From positions 342,817 to 406,816 of the forward strand of contig NZ_AYPQ01000001.1 of the NCBI RefSeq assembly GCF_000633635.1: DNA of 64,000 bases, in the 5' to 3' direction. Positions 28,299-37,229 of the stretch are shown here, piece by piece. A program made the translations under genes and the position numbers. Under the pieces are notes generated by a model, which saw nothing but the letters and a program-made list of their open reading frames with translations, did not search any database and was not told where the DNA came from. Origin of the DNA: Enterococcus crotali. GTDB taxonomy: Bacteria > Bacillota > Bacilli > Lactobacillales > Enterococcaceae. Each line of letters begins with the position of its first letter. The first letter of the stretch is position 1.

Positions 28299-30944
28299 AT
28301 GACAAAAAATAAGTTATTATTAGTTGATGGAAATAGTGTGGCATTTCGAGCGTTTTTTGCTTTGCACAATTCCTTAGAACGTTTTAAAAATAAAAACGGG
28401 CTACACACAAATGCAGTCTATGCGTTTAACAACATGTTTGAAAACGTCATGACAAAAGAAAATCCGACCCATGTTTTAGTTGCATTTGATGCAGGAAAAA
28501 CAACCTTTAGAACAGAATTTTATCCTGAGTATAAGGCAGGTCGTTCAAAAACACCGGGTGAATTTAAAGAACAAATGCCTTACATTCGTGAATTGCTGAC
28601 TGGTTTAGGTGTGAAATATTATGAATTGGACAATTATGAAGCCGATGACATTATCGGAACACTTGCTACCAAAGTACCAAAAGATGAATTCGATGTTGTT
28701 GTATTGTCTGGGGATCGAGATTTAACACAGCTAGCGACAGATTCAGTAAAAGTTGATATTACGATTAAAGGAGTTAGTGATTTAGAAACCTACACACCTG
28801 AGCATGTCGCTGAAAAGTACGATGGGTTAACACCAAATCAAATCATTGATATGAAAGGGTTAGCTGGAGACACTTCAGATAATATCCCTGGGGTAACGAA
28901 AATTGGTGAGAAGACCGCTATTAAATTACTGAAAGAATTTGGTTCAGTCGAAGGTGTTTACGAAAATATCGATAGCTTAAAACCGAGCAAGATGAAAGAG
29001 AATTTGATCAACGATAAAGAACAAGCCTTTATGTCTAAACGCTTGGCAACGATCAATGTAGATTCTCCAATTGAAATAAATATTGATGAACTTAAATATG
29101 AAGGAAAAGACTTAGAAAAGCTGATTCCTTTCTATAAAGAAATGGAATTTAAGCAAATGTTAAGCAAGCTAAACGTCGAAGAAGAAACAGTTGAGCTAGA
29201 AGATGTTCACTTTGATGTGGTTGATACATTTACAGAAGAAATGTTTACTGATGATATGGCCTTATATGTTGAAATGCTGGAAGACAATTATCATACTTCA
29301 CCGATTGTAGGTGTGGCTTGGGGAACTAAGAAAAAAGTGTATGTGACAAATAGTTTAGAGTTATTTGAAAGTAAACCATTCGTTGACTGGCTCTTGTCAG
29401 ATAATTATAAGAAAACAGTTTATGATGCAAAACGGACATATGTTTCACTTAACCGTTACGTTGGCAAGCCGCAAGGGATTACGTTTGATGTATTATTAGC
29501 AGCTTACTTATTAGATACAAATGATAACAGCGCGGATATTGAAGGTGTAGCGCAGCATTATGGTTATATGGATATTCATTCTGATGAATCAGTTTACGGA
29601 AAAGGTGCGAAAAAAGGCTTGCCGGAAGATGATGAAGCATTTTTCAGCCATCTTGCCCGAAAAGTCAATGCAATCCAATTTCTTTCTGAAAAACTAGATA
29701 CAGAATTAGTAGAGAAAAATCAAGCAGATCTATTCTATAAAATGGAATTACCACTATCAAAAATTTTAGGTGATATGGAGATTACAGGAATTCGTGTGGA
29801 TGCTAATCGATTGAAAGAAATGCGTATTGAATTTTCAGATCGACTACGTGAAATCGAACAAAAAATATATGCAGAAGCAGGCGAAGAATTCAACTTGAAT
29901 TCACCGAAACAATTAGGGGTGATTCTATTTGAAAAAATGGGTTTGCCGGTTATTAAAAAAACGAAAACGGGTTATTCAACTGCAGTGGACGTATTAGAAC
30001 AATTAAAAGAGCAAGCGCCGATTGTAGAAGATATTTTAGTTTACCGTCAGATTGCCAAAATTCAATCGACGTATGTTGAAGGACTACTAAAAGTCATTCA
30101 GCCAGATGATAAGATCCATACACGCTATGTTCAAACATTAACGCAAACTGGACGTTTAAGCTCAGTGGATCCTAACCTGCAAAATATTCCGATACGTTTA
30201 GAAGAAGGACGGAAAATTCGTGAGGCCTTTGTACCAAGAGAGAAAGATTGGTTGATTTTTTCATCAGATTATTCTCAAATCGAATTACGTGTGTTAGCTC
30301 ATATTTCAGATGATCAACATTTGAAAGAAGCATTTATTGAAGGGCAAGATATTCACTCAAGTACAGCAATGCGTGTATTTGGTATTGAAAAACCAGAGGA
30401 TGTGACGCCGAATATGCGTCGTCAAGCGAAAGCGGTAAACTTTGGGATCGTTTATGGAATCAGTGATTATGGTTTGTCGCAAAATCTGGGGATTACTAGA
30501 AAGCAAGCGCAAGAATATATTGATACCTATTTTGAAAAATATCCAGGAGTTAAAAAATATATGGAAGATATCGTTCGTGACGCAAAGGATAAAGGTTTTG
30601 TAGAAACACTTTACAATCGTCGTCGTTATTTACCAGATATCAATTCACGTAATTTCAATTTGCGTTCTTTTGCAGAACGAACTGCGATCAATACACCGAT
30701 CCAAGGAAGTGCTGCTGATATCTTGAAAATTGCGATGATCAACATGCAAGATCGACTAAAAGAAGAAAACATGCAAGCTACAATGTTACTGCAAGTACAC
30801 GATGAACTTGTTTTTGAAGCACCTGAATCTGAATTAGATCAGTTGAATGCACTAGTTAAAGAAGTAATGGAAAATGCTGTTGCTTTGCATGTACCGCTAT
30901 TGACTGACAGCAGTTGGGGTAAAACATGGTACGAAGCAAAATAG
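28299..30944 (+). CDS. polA: DNA polymerase I
   Basis: 881 residues, ATG 28299 after GAGGAG. N-terminal 5'-3' exonuclease (LLLVDGNSVAFRAFFAL, GDTSDNIPGV). The middle 3'-5' exonuclease fold lacks the D-x-E metal residues (LYVEMLEDN where DTET is expected), as usual in Gram-positives, so no proofreading. Polymerase motifs A (SSDYSQIELRVLAH), B (RRQAKAVNFGIVYG) and C (LLQVHDELVFE) are intact. Okazaki processing and repair. First of the polA-mutM-coaE cluster. Confidence 0.97.
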   Translation: MTKNKLLLVDGNSVAFRAFFALHNSLERFKNKNGLHTNAVYAFNNMFENVMTKENPTHVLVAFDAGKTTFRTEFYPEYKAGRSKTPGEFKEQMPYIRELLTGLGVKYYELDNYEADDIIGTLATKVPKDEFDVVVLSGDRDLTQLATDSVKVDITIKGVSDLETYTPEHVAEKYDGLTPNQIIDMKGLAGDTSDNIPGVTKIGEKTAIKLLKEFGSVEGVYENIDSLKPSKMKENLINDKEQAFMSKRLATINVDSPIEINIDELKYEGKDLEKLIPFYKEMEFKQMLSKLNVEEETVELEDVHFDVVDTFTEEMFTDDMALYVEMLEDNYHTSPIVGVAWGTKKKVYVTNSLELFESKPFVDWLLSDNYKKTVYDAKRTYVSLNRYVGKPQGITFDVLLAAYLLDTNDNSADIEGVAQHYGYMDIHSDESVYGKGAKKGLPEDDEAFFSHLARKVNAIQFLSEKLDTELVEKNQADLFYKMELPLSKILGDMEITGIRVDANRLKEMRIEFSDRLREIEQKIYAEAGEEFNLNSPKQLGVILFEKMGLPVIKKTKTGYSTAVDVLEQLKEQAPIVEDILVYRQIAKIQSTYVEGLLKVIQPDDKIHTRYVQTLTQTGRLSSVDPNLQNIPIRLEEGRKIREAFVPREKDWLIFSSDYSQIELRVLAHISDDQHLKEAFIEGQDIHSSTAMRVFGIEKPEDVTPNMRRQAKAVNFGIVYGISDYGLSQNLGITRKQAQEYIDTYFEKYPGVKKYMEDIVRDAKDKGFVETLYNRRRYLPDINSRNFNLRSFAERTAINTPIQGSAADILKIAMINMQDRLKEENMQATMLLQVHDELVFEAPESELDQLNALVKEVMENAVALHVPLLTDSSWGKTWYEAK

Positions 30945-30964
30945 TAAACTAAAATAATTGAAGA

Positions 30965-31025
30965 AAAGACTGACCAAACGAAGAAGTTTTGACAACTTTG
31001 ATGTGTTCGTTTTGGTCTTTTTCTT
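30965..31025 (+). terminator. Hairpin between polA and mutM
   Basis: AAAAGACTGACCAAACGA pairs with TCGTTTTGGTCTTTTT around a 25-nt loop; ends in a T-rich run directly before the mutM ribosome site. Confidence 0.65.
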
Positions 31026-31042
31026 CTAAGGAGAGATGAAAT

Positions 31043-31878
31043 TTGCCTGAATTACCAGAAGTTGAAACAGTCAGAAAAGGGCTAGAAAAATTAGTAGTTG
31101 GAAAGACGATCGAAGAAGTTACAATATTATGGCCGAGAATCATCGAGTCACCAGAATCAGAAATTTTTGCTCAGCAGTTGATTGGTCAAACAATTGAAAA
31201 AATGGAACGTCGTGGCAAGTTCTTGATTTTTAAATTGACGAATTACGATATGATTTCCCATTTACGAATGGAAGGAAAATATGAAACCCATGATCCAGAA
31301 GATGAGCGAACTAAGCATACACATGTGATTTTTACTTTTTCAGACGGAACAGAATTGCGTTATCTGGATGTTCGTAAATTTGGCCGTATGACCTTAGTGC
31401 CTAAAAACCAAGGGGCAAATTACAAAGGGATTTTGGCTTTAGGCCTGAACCGATTCCCTCAGAATTTAAACTAGCAGAATTTCGTATAGGATTAAAAAAA
31501 CATCATAAAGCAATTAAACCATTGTTACTGGATCAGCGTTTAGTGACAGGTTTAGGTAATATTTATGTAGATGAAGCGCTATGGGAAGCGAAGATTCATC
31601 CTGAGCAACCTGCTGATACCTTAAAACCTAAGGAAGTCGAGCAGCTATATTATGCTATCATCGATGTTCTTGGTCGAGCAGTTGAAGCTGGTGGAACGAC
31701 CATCCGCAGTTATCTAAACGCTTTAGGGGAAGCTGGGACCTTTCAAATTTCGTTGAACGTTTATGGTCAGACAGAAAAGCCTTGTCCAAGATGCGCAACG
31801 CCGATCAAAAAAATCAAAGTTGCGCAACGCGGTACACATTTTTGTCCGAAGTGTCAAACCTTGAAAGTGAGGAATTGA
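31043..31878 (+). pseudogene. mutM: Formamidopyrimidine-DNA glycosylase, frameshifted at 31445
   Basis: TTG start 31043 with AAGGAGAG upstream; this start is required because Pro2 of (M)PELPEVE is the catalytic nucleophile. The frame fails after LALG: GGCCTGAACC should be GGCCCTGAACC, giving GPEPIPSEFKLAEF. Then come the H2TH region (LLLDQRLVTGLGNIYVDEAL) and the zinc finger CPRC...CPKCQ. Restored length 278, normal. It excises 8-oxoguanine. Overlap with the polA-coaE context is standard for the genus; a true null would be a mutator, so I suspect a base-calling error. Confidence 0.92.
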
Positions 31879-31881
31879 TCG

Positions 31882-32478
31882 ATGGGACTCATATTAGGGG
31901 TGACTGGTGGTATTGCAACGGGAAAAAGTACGGTTGTCTCGATATTTAGAAGTCTAAATTTCCCAATTGTGGATGCTGATGTAATCGCACGGGAAATCGT
32001 TGAGGTTGGGGAACCTGCATTGGAAAAAATAGTGGCTGTTTTTGGTTCAGAAGTAATCAAAACAGATGGTTCTTTAGACCGTAAGAAGTTAGGGAAAATT
32101 ATTTTTTCTGATGATGAAAAAAGGAAAAAGCTGAATAAAATACTCTCTCCTTTTTTGAAAAAAGCAATTTTAACTCAGATTGCTGATAAAAAAAATCAAG
32201 CGCCAATGGTTATTGTTGATATCCCTTTACTGTTTGAAGGAGGCTATGATAAGTATGTTGACAAAGTCGCAGTTGTTTACGTTCCAGAAACAACACAACT
32301 AGCCCGTTTAATGAAACGAGATCATTTAACACAAGGCGAAGCGCAACAACGAATCAATAGCCAGATGTCAATTGAGAAGAAAAAACAAAAGGCAGATATC
32401 GTATTCGATAATCAAAAAAGTATTCAAGAGACAGAAAAAATAGTTCGAAAATGGGTATCTGAAAATATTTTTGAGTAA
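31882..32478 (+). CDS. coaE: Dephospho-CoA kinase
   Basis: 198 residues, ATG 31882, 3 bp after the mutM stop, with GTGAGGAAT as ribosome site inside mutM. P-loop GVTGGIATGKSTV, substrate region VDADVIAREI, VIVDIPLLFEGG, lid RLMKRD. Last step of coenzyme A synthesis (3'-phosphorylation). Cotranscribed with mutM. Confidence 0.96.
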   Translation: MGLILGVTGGIATGKSTVVSIFRSLNFPIVDADVIAREIVEVGEPALEKIVAVFGSEVIKTDGSLDRKKLGKIIFSDDEKRKKLNKILSPFLKKAILTQIADKKNQAPMVIVDIPLLFEGGYDKYVDKVAVVYVPETTQLARLMKRDHLTQGEAQQRINSQMSIEKKKQKADIVFDNQKSIQETEKIVRKWVSENIFE

Positions 32479-32547
32479 TATAACACGAGTGATTCTCGTT
32501 TTTTGTGATAATCTAAAAAATTATATGAGTAGAGGTTGGGACAAGAA

Positions 32548-32642
32548 TGATGTGCCCCCTATAAGTCATCCGTAGATTACCAATCTAATTGGCTGGTATG
32601 AATTCGGTATTGAACCGGACTCATGCCAGTCAATTTTTCTTC
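32548..32642 (-). mobile_element. IS3-family transposase remnant (3' end only)
   Basis: On the minus strand 32642-32577 reads EEKLTGMSPVQYRIHTSQL-D-W-stop, the conserved C-terminus of IS3-family (IS150-group) OrfB integrases, preceded by a stop codon. Next to it GGGGGCACATCATTC resembles a right-end terminal repeat. About 22 codons remain, so this is a decayed scar and not active. Confidence 0.7.
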
Positions 32643-32934
32643 TTAAATAAATATATGAATGAAGATGTATCTTTTATTTATATCCATTAAAATAATAGAA
32701 CTCTAAGACAACAAAAATTGGGTAAGATTGAACGTTCAAAACGTCGACTTGTTCGATTATTTTTTTTGAAGAAATCGAAAAGTGTTATTAAATAAGAGAG
32801 CTGTAATAAGAAAAAAATGCTTAAGAAGTAATCGTTAATGACTGGTTTCTCAGGCATTTCATGTTATAATATAGATAGTAAACTAAAACGAAACGTTGAA
32901 AATAGATAGTAAAAGATAAAATGAGGTGAATACT
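32643..32934. other. AT-rich spacer before nrdR
   Basis: No ORF or clear hairpin. TATAAT at ~32871 with a poor -35 may be the nrdR promoter. Otherwise nothing named. Confidence 0.4.
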
Positions 32935-33420
32935 ATGCGTTGTCCAAGATGTCATCATAATAATTCCCGTGTAATCGACAGCCGTCAAGCGGATGATGGG
33001 CGTGCGATTCGTCGTCGCAGGGAATGTGAAAATTGCAATTACCGTTTTACAACTTTTGAACGAATTGAAGCAGCTCCACTCCTAGTCATTAAGAAAAATG
33101 GCGATCGGGAAGAATTTAATAGAGAAAAAATTTTACGTGGTTTGATCCGTTCTGCTGAAAAAAGACCAGTAGCCATGGAACAAATGGAACAAATCGTTGA
33201 TAATGTTGAAAATCGTGTACGTAGTTTAGGTGAAAATGAAGTTTCGACTACGTTAGTCGGAGAATATGTTATGGAAGATTTGGTTAATTTAGATGAAATT
33301 GCTTATATTCGATTTGCCAGTGTCTATCGTCAATTTAAAGATATGAGTGTATTCTTGAAAGAATTGCAAGGAATCGTAGATAAAGCAAAATCTTCAAATT
33401 CAGATACAACGAATGAATAA
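32935..33420 (+). CDS. nrdR: Transcriptional repressor NrdR
   Basis: 161 residues from ATG 32935, with GAGGTG 6 bp upstream; GTG 32926 overlaps that site. Zn ribbon [17 protein letters not shown]...[13 protein letters not shown], then the ATP-cone ([20 protein letters not shown]). It represses ribonucleotide reductase genes in response to (d)ATP. Followed at 12 bp by dnaB, likely one operon nrdR-dnaB-dnaI. Confidence 0.97.
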   Translation: MRCPRCHHNNSRVIDSRQADDGRAIRRRRECENCNYRFTTFERIEAAPLLVIKKNGDREEFNREKILRGLIRSAEKRPVAMEQMEQIVDNVENRVRSLGENEVSTTLVGEYVMEDLVNLDEIAYIRFASVYRQFKDMSVFLKELQGIVDKAKSSNSDTTNE

Positions 33421-33432
33421 GGAGGTCTTTCC

Positions 33433-34839
33433 TTGAAAGACAATTGGAAAGAGATCCGTCCTAAAAGTATATTTCAAGCGGCTATTGCTTCTCCTTTATC
33501 AGATCAAGAACGATCGGTATTGACGCTTTTATATCAGCCGATCATTGGTGCACAAGCATTCAGTTTATATTTAACACTTTTATCAGAAGTTGATGAATCA
33601 GGAATCAGCGAATCTTTGTTTCATGCCGATCTTATCACGATGATGGATATCAGTATAAAACAAATTGAAGCAGCTAGAATGAAGTTAGAAGGCATTGGGT
33701 TATTATCGACTTTCGCTAAAGAGGATTCTGAATTAGGAATCCATTTTATCTACCGCTTGAATCATCCTGAAACAGTTGAACGCTTTTTTAAAGATGAAGT
33801 ATTGTCGTTAACGCTTTTAAATAGTGTTGGGCAAAGAAAACTAGATAAATTATTTGATCACTTTAAACCAAAATTTCTCAATTTAACTGGTTTTGAAGAA
33901 GTATCAGTAGGTTTCAAAGATATCTATATATTCAAAGAAGAGCAAATCCTATCCCAAAGCCAACAGCTAAGCCAAATGGAGCAGTCATTCCATGAACCAA
34001 GACCAGCCGTAAAACCAAGTGCAGTCAATGAACGTTTTGATTGGTCCTATTTCGTCCAAGGAATCGAAAAACTTGGAATCAAGCTTCCAGATAACAGCGC
34101 TGGGTTTAAAGAAGAAGTATTTGTTTTTCATAATTTATTTGGCATCACAGAATTGGATATGATTGATTTTTGCTCTAAATCATTTGATTATTATACGAGT
34201 AAAATAGATGTGAAAGATTTCGAAAGAGCGATCTATAGAACCTATGATCCAGACAAAAAACAAAAAGCAAGCGAGTTTCAAAAAAATAATTCAGTAGATT
34301 TATCTGCCGAGGATCAGCAAACATATCGTTATAACTCATTAAAAATGAATGGTTTTTCAACTCAAGATATTCAAATGATCATGGATAGTGAAAAGAATTT
34401 CCCACTAAATTATTTGGAGGCTTTAAAAAATGAACGAGGTGGGTATACAACGCCTCAAGAGCGCTCGTTGGTCAAATATTTAGTGAGTAAATCTGGTTTG
34501 CCTAATAGTGTGATCAATGTATTGATCAATTATGTCTACAACATACAAAAACAACCAACATTAAAAGCTGATTATGTCAATCGAATTGCGAATGAATGGG
34601 CGCAAAGTGGTATTTTTTCACCAGAGAAGGCGATTGATCATGTACGTGAACTGGCCAAGAAAGGCAAAGAGCAAAAACAAACAAGACAGCGATACGGTCA
34701 AAATAATCGACCGATTCGTCAAGAAACGTTACCTGATTGGGTAGAAAATCCAGTTGAGGAACAAAAATTGTCTAAAGAAGAGCAAGCAAGATTGGATAAA
34801 GAAATTCAAGATTTCTTGAGTAAAGGAGGCGACAAATAA
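33433..34839 (+). CDS. dnaB: Replication initiation and membrane attachment protein DnaB
   Basis: 468 residues; TTG start 33433 with AAGGAGG 8 bp upstream. N-terminal DnaB/DnaD winged helix (SPLSDQERSVLTLLYQPIIG), second DDBH2 domain with YRYNSLKMNGFS...INVLINYVYN. Firmicute primosome protein that helps load the replicative helicase at oriC and at restarted forks; not the helicase itself. Overlaps dnaI by one base. Confidence 0.93.
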   Translation: MKDNWKEIRPKSIFQAAIASPLSDQERSVLTLLYQPIIGAQAFSLYLTLLSEVDESGISESLFHADLITMMDISIKQIEAARMKLEGIGLLSTFAKEDSELGIHFIYRLNHPETVERFFKDEVLSLTLLNSVGQRKLDKLFDHFKPKFLNLTGFEEVSVGFKDIYIFKEEQILSQSQQLSQMEQSFHEPRPAVKPSAVNERFDWSYFVQGIEKLGIKLPDNSAGFKEEVFVFHNLFGITELDMIDFCSKSFDYYTSKIDVKDFERAIYRTYDPDKKQKASEFQKNNSVDLSAEDQQTYRYNSLKMNGFSTQDIQMIMDSEKNFPLNYLEALKNERGGYTTPQERSLVKYLVSKSGLPNSVINVLINYVYNIQKQPTLKADYVNRIANEWAQSGIFSPEKAIDHVRELAKKGKEQKQTRQRYGQNNRPIRQETLPDWVENPVEEQKLSKEEQARLDKEIQDFLSKGGDK

Positions 34840-35768
34840 TGGAAGATGTGGGCAAAGAAATGTCAAAAATCATTCAAAATAGAGATATGAACGAACGCTA
34901 CAATGAGCTTGTCGAAGTTGTTTTAAAAGATACGGATGTACAACAGTTTATTCAAGAAAATCGTGAACGATTGACGGATGATGACATCCGTAAAAGTTAT
35001 TCAAAACTGTATGAATTTGTTCAAGAAAAACGTAAATATCAATTGAATGATCCGACTATGATCGCTCCTGGCTACGAGCCCAAATTGACCTTGAATTTCC
35101 ATTATATCGATGTCACCTACGTACCAACAGAAGCCCTTATCGCTAAGCAAAAAGAAGATGAGATTCGTAAAAGAGTTCGTGCGATGGATATGCCAAAAGA
35201 TGTTCGGGAAGCTAGTTTAAGTAGATTCGATACAGCGTCTCAAGGCCGTGCGCAAGCCATGGCTGAAACAATGAAATTTTTAAATGAATACACCTCAGAG
35301 CCAAAAGAATTCCATAAAGGTCTCTATCTTCAAGGTACGTTTGGCGTTGGAAAATCATTTTTATTAGGTGCAATTGCCAATAGTTTAGCTGAAAGAGGTT
35401 TTGTTACAACAATCGTTCATTTTCCAACATTTACAGTTGAGATGAAACAAGCGATTGGCAAAGATATGGTTGGTCCCAAGTTAGATGCAGTCAAAAAATC
35501 TCCTGTCTTGATGATTGATGATTTAGGTGCGGAATCAATGACTTCTTGGATTCGAGATGATGTTTTGAGTGTTATTTTACAATATCGAATGCAGGAACAA
35601 TTAGTGACGTTCTTTTCATCTAATCTTGATTTAAAAGAGTTAGAGAAACATCTATCTGTGACGCAACGAGGAGAACAAGAACCTTTGAAAGCCCGTAGAA
35701 TCATGGAACGTATTCGTTATCTAGCAAAAGAGATCACGATGTCTGGTAATGATCGAAGAAATGGTTGA
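34839..35768 (+). CDS. dnaI: Primosomal helicase loader DnaI
   Basis: 309 residues, ATG 34839 overlapping the dnaB stop (TAATG). N-terminal helicase-binding part, then AAA+ ATPase: Walker A GTFGVGKSFLLG, Walker B VLMIDDLGAE, sensor FFSSNLDL, Arg finger region ERIRYLAKE. Loads the replicative helicase with DnaB and DnaD. Confidence 0.95.
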   Translation: MEDVGKEMSKIIQNRDMNERYNELVEVVLKDTDVQQFIQENRERLTDDDIRKSYSKLYEFVQEKRKYQLNDPTMIAPGYEPKLTLNFHYIDVTYVPTEALIAKQKEDEIRKRVRAMDMPKDVREASLSRFDTASQGRAQAMAETMKFLNEYTSEPKEFHKGLYLQGTFGVGKSFLLGAIANSLAERGFVTTIVHFPTFTVEMKQAIGKDMVGPKLDAVKKSPVLMIDDLGAESMTSWIRDDVLSVILQYRMQEQLVTFFSSNLDLKELEKHLSVTQRGEQEPLKARRIMERIRYLAKEITMSGNDRRNG

Positions 35769-35797
35769 AACTGTCTAATTGCTAGACAGTTTTTTTC
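35768..35797 (+). terminator. Terminator of nrdR-dnaB-dnaI
   Basis: AAACTGTCTA pairs with TAGACAGTTT, loop ATTGC, seven T. Confidence 0.85.
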
Positions 35798-35881
35798 TAT
35801 CTAATGATCTGTCGATTGTGATAATGGACTGAGGTGGATTATATCGTTTATAATAAAGTATCAACATGGGAGGGCGAGTCT

Positions 35882-36352
35882 ATGAAAAAAATCGTACTAT
35901 CACTATTGTCGATTATCACATTAATTTCTTTAGGAGCCTGTACTGGTAATGAAAAGAATTCATCGAAAGGAAGCAGTGAAACCGTAATGACTAGCAAGAA
36001 AGAACAATCAAGTGAGCATACATCCAGTAGTTTAGACAAAGAAAACTCACAATCCATCTTTACGGCTGTTTTGGTCGAGGATGCAAAGAAAAACGAAACG
36101 ATCGATCAATCAATTCGCTTGGTTTTAAATAAGGTTGAAGCAATTGAAGACCCAGAAGAAATTCTCAATATGATGAAAAATGATGGAGTTATCCTAAATG
36201 TCTTAACAGAGCAATTAACTAAAGGTGTTACAGAAGAAAGTTTAAAAAAGGGAGATAAAATCCAATTTACTTTAGCTGGTTTACCTGCTATGACAATGTC
36301 GATCCCACCACAAGTTGCTGGTAACTCAGTCATAAAAGTAGAAAAAATTTAA
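35882..36352 (+). CDS. Lipoprotein, unknown function
   Basis: 156 residues from ATG 35882 (GGAGGGCGA upstream); the frame opens at 35834 without a site. Lipobox SLGAC at residues ~17-21, so lipidated at Cys and anchored outside. A Ser/Lys/Glu-rich linker (~22-55) leads to a compact domain (~57-156) with FTAVLVEDAKKNETID and GDKIQFTLAGLPAMT, reminiscent of an OB-like fold. No partner gene evident. Terminator follows. Confidence 0.75.
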   Translation: MKKIVLSLLSIITLISLGACTGNEKNSSKGSSETVMTSKKEQSSEHTSSSLDKENSQSIFTAVLVEDAKKNETIDQSIRLVLNKVEAIEDPEEILNMMKNDGVILNVLTEQLTKGVTEESLKKGDKIQFTLAGLPAMTMSIPPQVAGNSVIKVEKI

Positions 36353-36365
36353 TAAATATTTTGAA

Positions 36366-36417
36366 AAAACAGATGATCTAAATCGTATAGAGTATGCGTT
36401 TTTATCATCTGTTTTTT
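36366..36417 (+). terminator. Terminator after the lipoprotein gene
   Basis: AAAACAGATGAT pairs with ATCATCTGTTTT, followed by TT and AT-rich sequence. Confidence 0.8.
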
Positions 36418-36459
36418 ATATATTTGAAATGAATAAAAATTGATTTTTAAATAAAAGTG

Positions 36460-36489
36460 TTGACAGTCGTTTTGAAATGATGGTATAGT
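36460..36489 (+). promoter_or_regulatory. Promoter of the magnesium locus
   Basis: TTGACA, 18-bp spacer, TATAGT; the transcript would begin ~20 nt before the M-box. Confidence 0.7.
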
Positions 36490-36507
36490 TTCACCTGTAA
36501 GATAACT

Positions 36508-36668
36508 AAATAGATTTGTTAGGTGAGGCTCCTATACAAACACAGGCTACTGCCCAAAAATGTCGAGAGACGCCAATGGGTAGAACAGGGATTGTCGATT
36601 TAAGGCTTTTCATAAGGTAGCTAAAAGCTCTGCTTTTTACGTTGTATAGTGCCAAAACTCAACGACTA
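36508..36668 (+). ncRNA. M-box (ykoK) magnesium riboswitch aptamer
   Basis: TTAGGTGAGGCTCCTATAC (from 36519), ACAGGCTACTGCCC, TGTCGAGAGACGCCAATGGG and the closing GTATAGTGCCAAAACTCAACG match the M-box consensus blocks in order and spacing. In this family Mg2+ folding sequesters the 3' aptamer strand and permits a terminator. The downstream mgtC and mgtA genes fit magnesium control. Confidence 0.92.
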
Positions 36669-36734
36669 GATCATGCAGGCTTTTTTTTGTGCGCTTATTT
36701 ATGACCTTCCGCTGAGTTTTGGCGGAAGGTTTTT
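36651..36734 (+). terminator. M-box expression platform: terminator and antiterminator
   Basis: Terminator: CCTTCCGC (36705-36712) pairs with GCGGAAGG (36722-36729), then TTTTT. Antiterminator: GCCAAAACTCA (36651-36661), the 3' strand of the aptamer, is exactly complementary to TGAGTTTTGGC (36713-36723), which is the terminator loop and descending arm. High Mg2+ should therefore give termination and low Mg2+ read-through. Confidence 0.88.
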
Positions 36735-36771
36735 GCTGTGAATCACTACGATTGGCCAAAGGACAGAGTAG

Positions 36772-36810
36772 ATGATGAACAGTACTTGGCGAACGAAGAG
36801 AGCGAAGTAA
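36772..36810 (+). CDS. Candidate leader micro-ORF 1
   Basis: Twelve codons, MMNSTWRTKRAK, then TAA. AAAGGA lies 8 nt before the first ATG. It is in the mRNA leader after the riboswitch terminator. Identity of the peptide in unit 2 argues for selection or recent duplication; translation is unproven. Confidence 0.4.
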   Translation: MMNSTWRTKRAK

Positions 36811-36944
36811 CCTTAAAACTGAATCACGGACATCATACGGAAAGGAGATACAGTGAGACACTCAATGTCACTTTGATTGCATCAATATCTAAAAACTAAA
36901 GCCCTAGTAAATGAAAGCCCACAATTCACCAAAGGACAGAGTAG

Positions 36945-36983
36945 ATGATGAACAGTACTTGGCGAACGAAGAGAGCGAAGTAA
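36945..36983 (+). CDS. Candidate leader micro-ORF 2
   Basis: Same 12-residue peptide, spacing and ribosome site as unit 1 (MMNSTWRTKRAK, TAA). Confidence 0.4.
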   Translation: MMNSTWRTKRAK

Positions 36984-37106
36984 CCTTAAAACAGAATCAC
37001 GGCCATCGCACGCAAAGAAAATACAATGAGTCACTCAATGTCACTTTTATTGCAAAACGAAAGCTCTAGTAAATGAAAGCCCACAAATCACCAAAGGACA
37101 GAGTAG

Positions 37107-37229
37107 ATGAAGAACAGTACTTGGCGAACGAAGAGAGCAACAACCTCCACCTCAAACAACAAGTTTCCACCTAACATCAAATCTAAGAAAGGGGACAGCC
37201 TATGCATTTTTAATCAGTATTATTGCTAG
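37107..37229 (+). CDS. Candidate leader micro-ORF 3, overlapping mgtC start
   Basis: Begins MKNSTWRTKRA like units 1-2, then runs on through TTSTSNNKFPPNIKSKKGDS into the first codons of mgtC; 40 codons as written. If the T5 run at 37206-37210 is really T6 (needed by mgtC), it would stop at TAA right after, about 35 codons. Either way it ends just past the mgtC ATG, an arrangement suited to translational coupling. Confidence 0.4.
   Translation: MKNSTWRTKRATTSTSNNKFPPNIKSKKGDSLCIFNQYYC

Larger units (their letters stand above)
36756..37139 (+). repeat. Three tandem leader repeats between M-box and mgtC
   Basis: Units start at CCAAAGGACAGAGTAGATG: 36756 (173 bp), 36929 (162 bp) and 37091 (first ~49 bp, then diverging). 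The first 60 bp are nearly identical; distal parts are similar with small indels (CACTCAATGTCACTTT, CTAGTAAATGAAAGCCCAC). Each unit carries AAAGGA 8 nt before an ATG, so each opens a short ORF. Confidence 0.9.

Noticed and set aside
36756..37139. CRISPR array or attachment-site repeats upstream of mgtC
   Set aside because: Units of 162-173 bp with conserved interiors are not repeat-spacer structure, and there are no cas or integrase genes here.
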